Assembly: GCA_016708725.1 (NCBI GenBank)
Contig: JADJFE010000014.1
Coordinates: 80,800 to 144,799 of the forward strand
Length of the DNA: 64,000 bases
Direction: 5' to 3'
Origin: Candidatus Aalborgicola bjergmarkensis
Lineage (GTDB): Bacteria > Pseudomonadota > Gammaproteobacteria > Burkholderiales > Burkholderiaceae_C
Numbering within the stretch: position 1 is the stretch's first letter; each line of letters opens with the position of its first letter. A model generated the notes under the pieces. It saw only the letters and a program-made list of their open reading frames with translations, did no database searches and was not told the origin of the DNA. Position numbers and translations under genes: made by a program. Positions 62,661 to 64,000 of this stretch are shown here, in pieces.

Positions 62661-64000
62661 CTAGAAATTGACAGGTGGCAAGGGTGGTGGCGGCCCCGGC
62701 TGGCGCACTTCGCCACCGACCTGTGCTGGATCGGGGTTCAATTTGCGCATGCCGGTGAGTTTCTTGCGAAATTCTGCTGTTACTTCACGCGCTTGCTGGT
62801 TGTCGTTGACCACGCGCGGGGTGATGGTGATGATCAACTCGCGCCGCGTGTCGCTTTCGGTTTTTGATCCAAACAATGCGCCCAGTACCGGGATTTCGGA
62901 CAGCAGCGGCAGCCCCGATGAGCCATTGTTCTTGTCGTCCTTGATGAGGCCGGCAAGCACCATGGTGTCGCCCGATTGGACGGCCACCGTGGTTTGCGCC
63001 GAGCGCTTGTTGATGGTGGGCGAATTCAGCCCGGCGGTGGTGACGCCGGTTTGCACATCGCTGACTTCCTGGCTGATTTCCATGGTGACGAGGCCGCTGG
63101 AATTGATGTGCGGTCGCACCGACAGCACCACCCCGGTATCGACATACACCACGGACGTGGTGATGGCGGTGGCGGTTGTTCCTCCGGTCAGGGTACTTTG
63201 TCCCTGCACCGGGACGCTGGAGCCCACGTTGATTTTGGCCACCTGGTTGTCCGTCACCATGATGTGGGGTGATGAGATGACATTAATTTTGGTGTTGCTG
63301 GCCAGGGCACTCAACACAGCGTTGATATTGCCGCCTGCACCACGCCAGACCATGGAGAATGGCAATTGATTATTCAGGGTTCCGCTGGAGTCGGAGGGTA
63401 TTGCCCGGCTTTTGGTATCAACGTTGAACAGCATGCCGGAGACGCTGCTATTGTGGGAGAAAAACCATTCCAATCCGTATTTAAGTTCCCCGTTGAGCGT
63501 CACTTCTGCGATGGTGACTTCGACCAATACCGGACTGGACTGCCGCGCCGGTCAAACCCGGCGCCACGGAAGCAGGGGCGCTGCCGCCCGTGGTTTTGGC
63601 GCCAATCACCTGGCTGAGCAACGAAGCGATTTTCTCCGCATTGCCGTTTTGCACCGCGTACACGTGCAAGCGCGTGCCACTTTTGCCGCCATCACGGTCC
63701 AGACGTTCCACCCAGGTACGCGCCTGCTCCAGATAATGCGCCCTGGGCGTTGCGATGAACACGGCATTCATACGCTCAATCGGAATGACGCGCAGCATGC
63801 CGGCAAACGGTCCGCGCGACTTTTCGCCAAACAGCAGCTCCAGCTCCGGCAGGATATTTTTGACATCCACACTCTTGAGCGTGAACAAGCCCACCGACAT
63901 GCCTGCCATCCAGTCCAGATCAAACACGCTGATGGTCTCCAGCGCGTGGCGCATCTCACCTGCGGTACCGGCCAGCATCAGCAAATTTCGTGTTTCGTCC
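62661..64000 (-). pseudogene. gspD: Type II secretion outer-membrane secretin, frameshifted and cut by the window edge
   Basis: Two frames together make a secretin. From the edge to about 63540 the N-domain part reads DETRNLLMLAGTAGEMRHALETISVFDLDWMAG ... HVYAVQNGNAEKIASLLSQVIGAKTTGG. From about 63545 down to 62661 a second frame reads SSPVLVEVTIAEVTLNGELKYGLEWFF, NINAVLSALASNTKINVISSPHIMVTDNQVA, VPVQGQST and TRRELIITITPRVV, the secretin core. The frames differ by one net extra base; the shift must lie at about 63528-63551, between a stop in the second frame and the conserved VLVEVTIAEV. Both parts are well conserved, so a recent mutation or a sequence error is likely. The N-terminus is outside the window. 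Confidence 0.85.

Overview
This 64-kb window is a stretch of bacterial chromosome from a betaproteobacterium, most likely a Burkholderiales member close to the Comamonadaceae. The evidence is gene order (ndk-rlmN-pilF-rodZ-ispG, nadC-nadA, yajC-secD-secF), lipid A/LPS core genes, a DUF1631 protein, a DUF748 protein, and a dispersed short palindromic repeat of a type I associate with Comamonadaceae intergenic regions. The species cannot be fixed from the sequence alone. Several genes point to an anaerobic or facultatively fermentative life style: an oxygen-sensing FNR with a perfect FNR box in its promoter region, a four-gene Na+-pumping methylmalonyl-CoA-type decarboxylase, and citramalate synthase joined to leuCDB.

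Layout. 1-8.2 kb: housekeeping genes, mostly on the minus strand (ispG partial, rodZ, pilF, rlmN, ndk, rluB, scpB, rluD), then bamD. Between rluD and scpB lies an ORF-less element of about 320 bp that looks like a stripped IscB/IS200-type transposon keeping its ends and an omega-RNA-like region. 8.2-15.5 kb: DUF465, PP2C phosphatase, DUF748 envelope protein, BrnTA toxin-antitoxin, an orphan HicB between direct repeats, rmuC. 15.6-22.9 kb: cimA-leuC-leuD-leuB, suhB, fnr and a TauE/SafE-like membrane protein. 22.9-30.8 kb: waaA-waaC-phosphoglucomutase, argA, panD, nadC-nadA. 30.8-35.5 kb: PIN/RHH toxin-antitoxin, a CWC protein, and mmdA-D-C-B. 35.5-41.2 kb: a MITE-like repeat running into a diguanylate cyclase gene, an unknown secreted protein, and an IS607 element (serine transposase plus a TnpB lacking its zinc-ribbon cysteines). 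41.3-51.1 kb: a zinc-ribbon Ser/Thr kinase behind a radical-SAM gene, plsY, DUF1631, secF, secD, yajC. 51.2-62.6 kb: a 1,502-residue hybrid kinase/GGDEF/EAL protein with its putative periplasmic binding partner, two tandem paralogous TonB receptors separated by a second MITE copy, and a small Rieske protein. 62.7-64 kb: a type II secretin gene (gspD) broken by a frameshift and running off the window.

How it fits together. CimA with LeuCDB can make 2-oxobutyrate for isoleucine from pyruvate. The Mmd complex would couple decarboxylation to Na+ export. FNR is placed to control itself and the neighbouring membrane gene. The signalling locus (binding protein, multidomain kinase with c-di-GMP domains, TonB receptors) looks like one sensing and uptake unit. 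The most unusual content is mobile or repetitive: the IscB-like remnant, the IS607/TnpB element, two MITEs with long terminal inverted repeats, and at least eleven copies of a ~50-bp repeat, one of which is translated inside waaA. No rRNA, tRNA or CRISPR array was seen.
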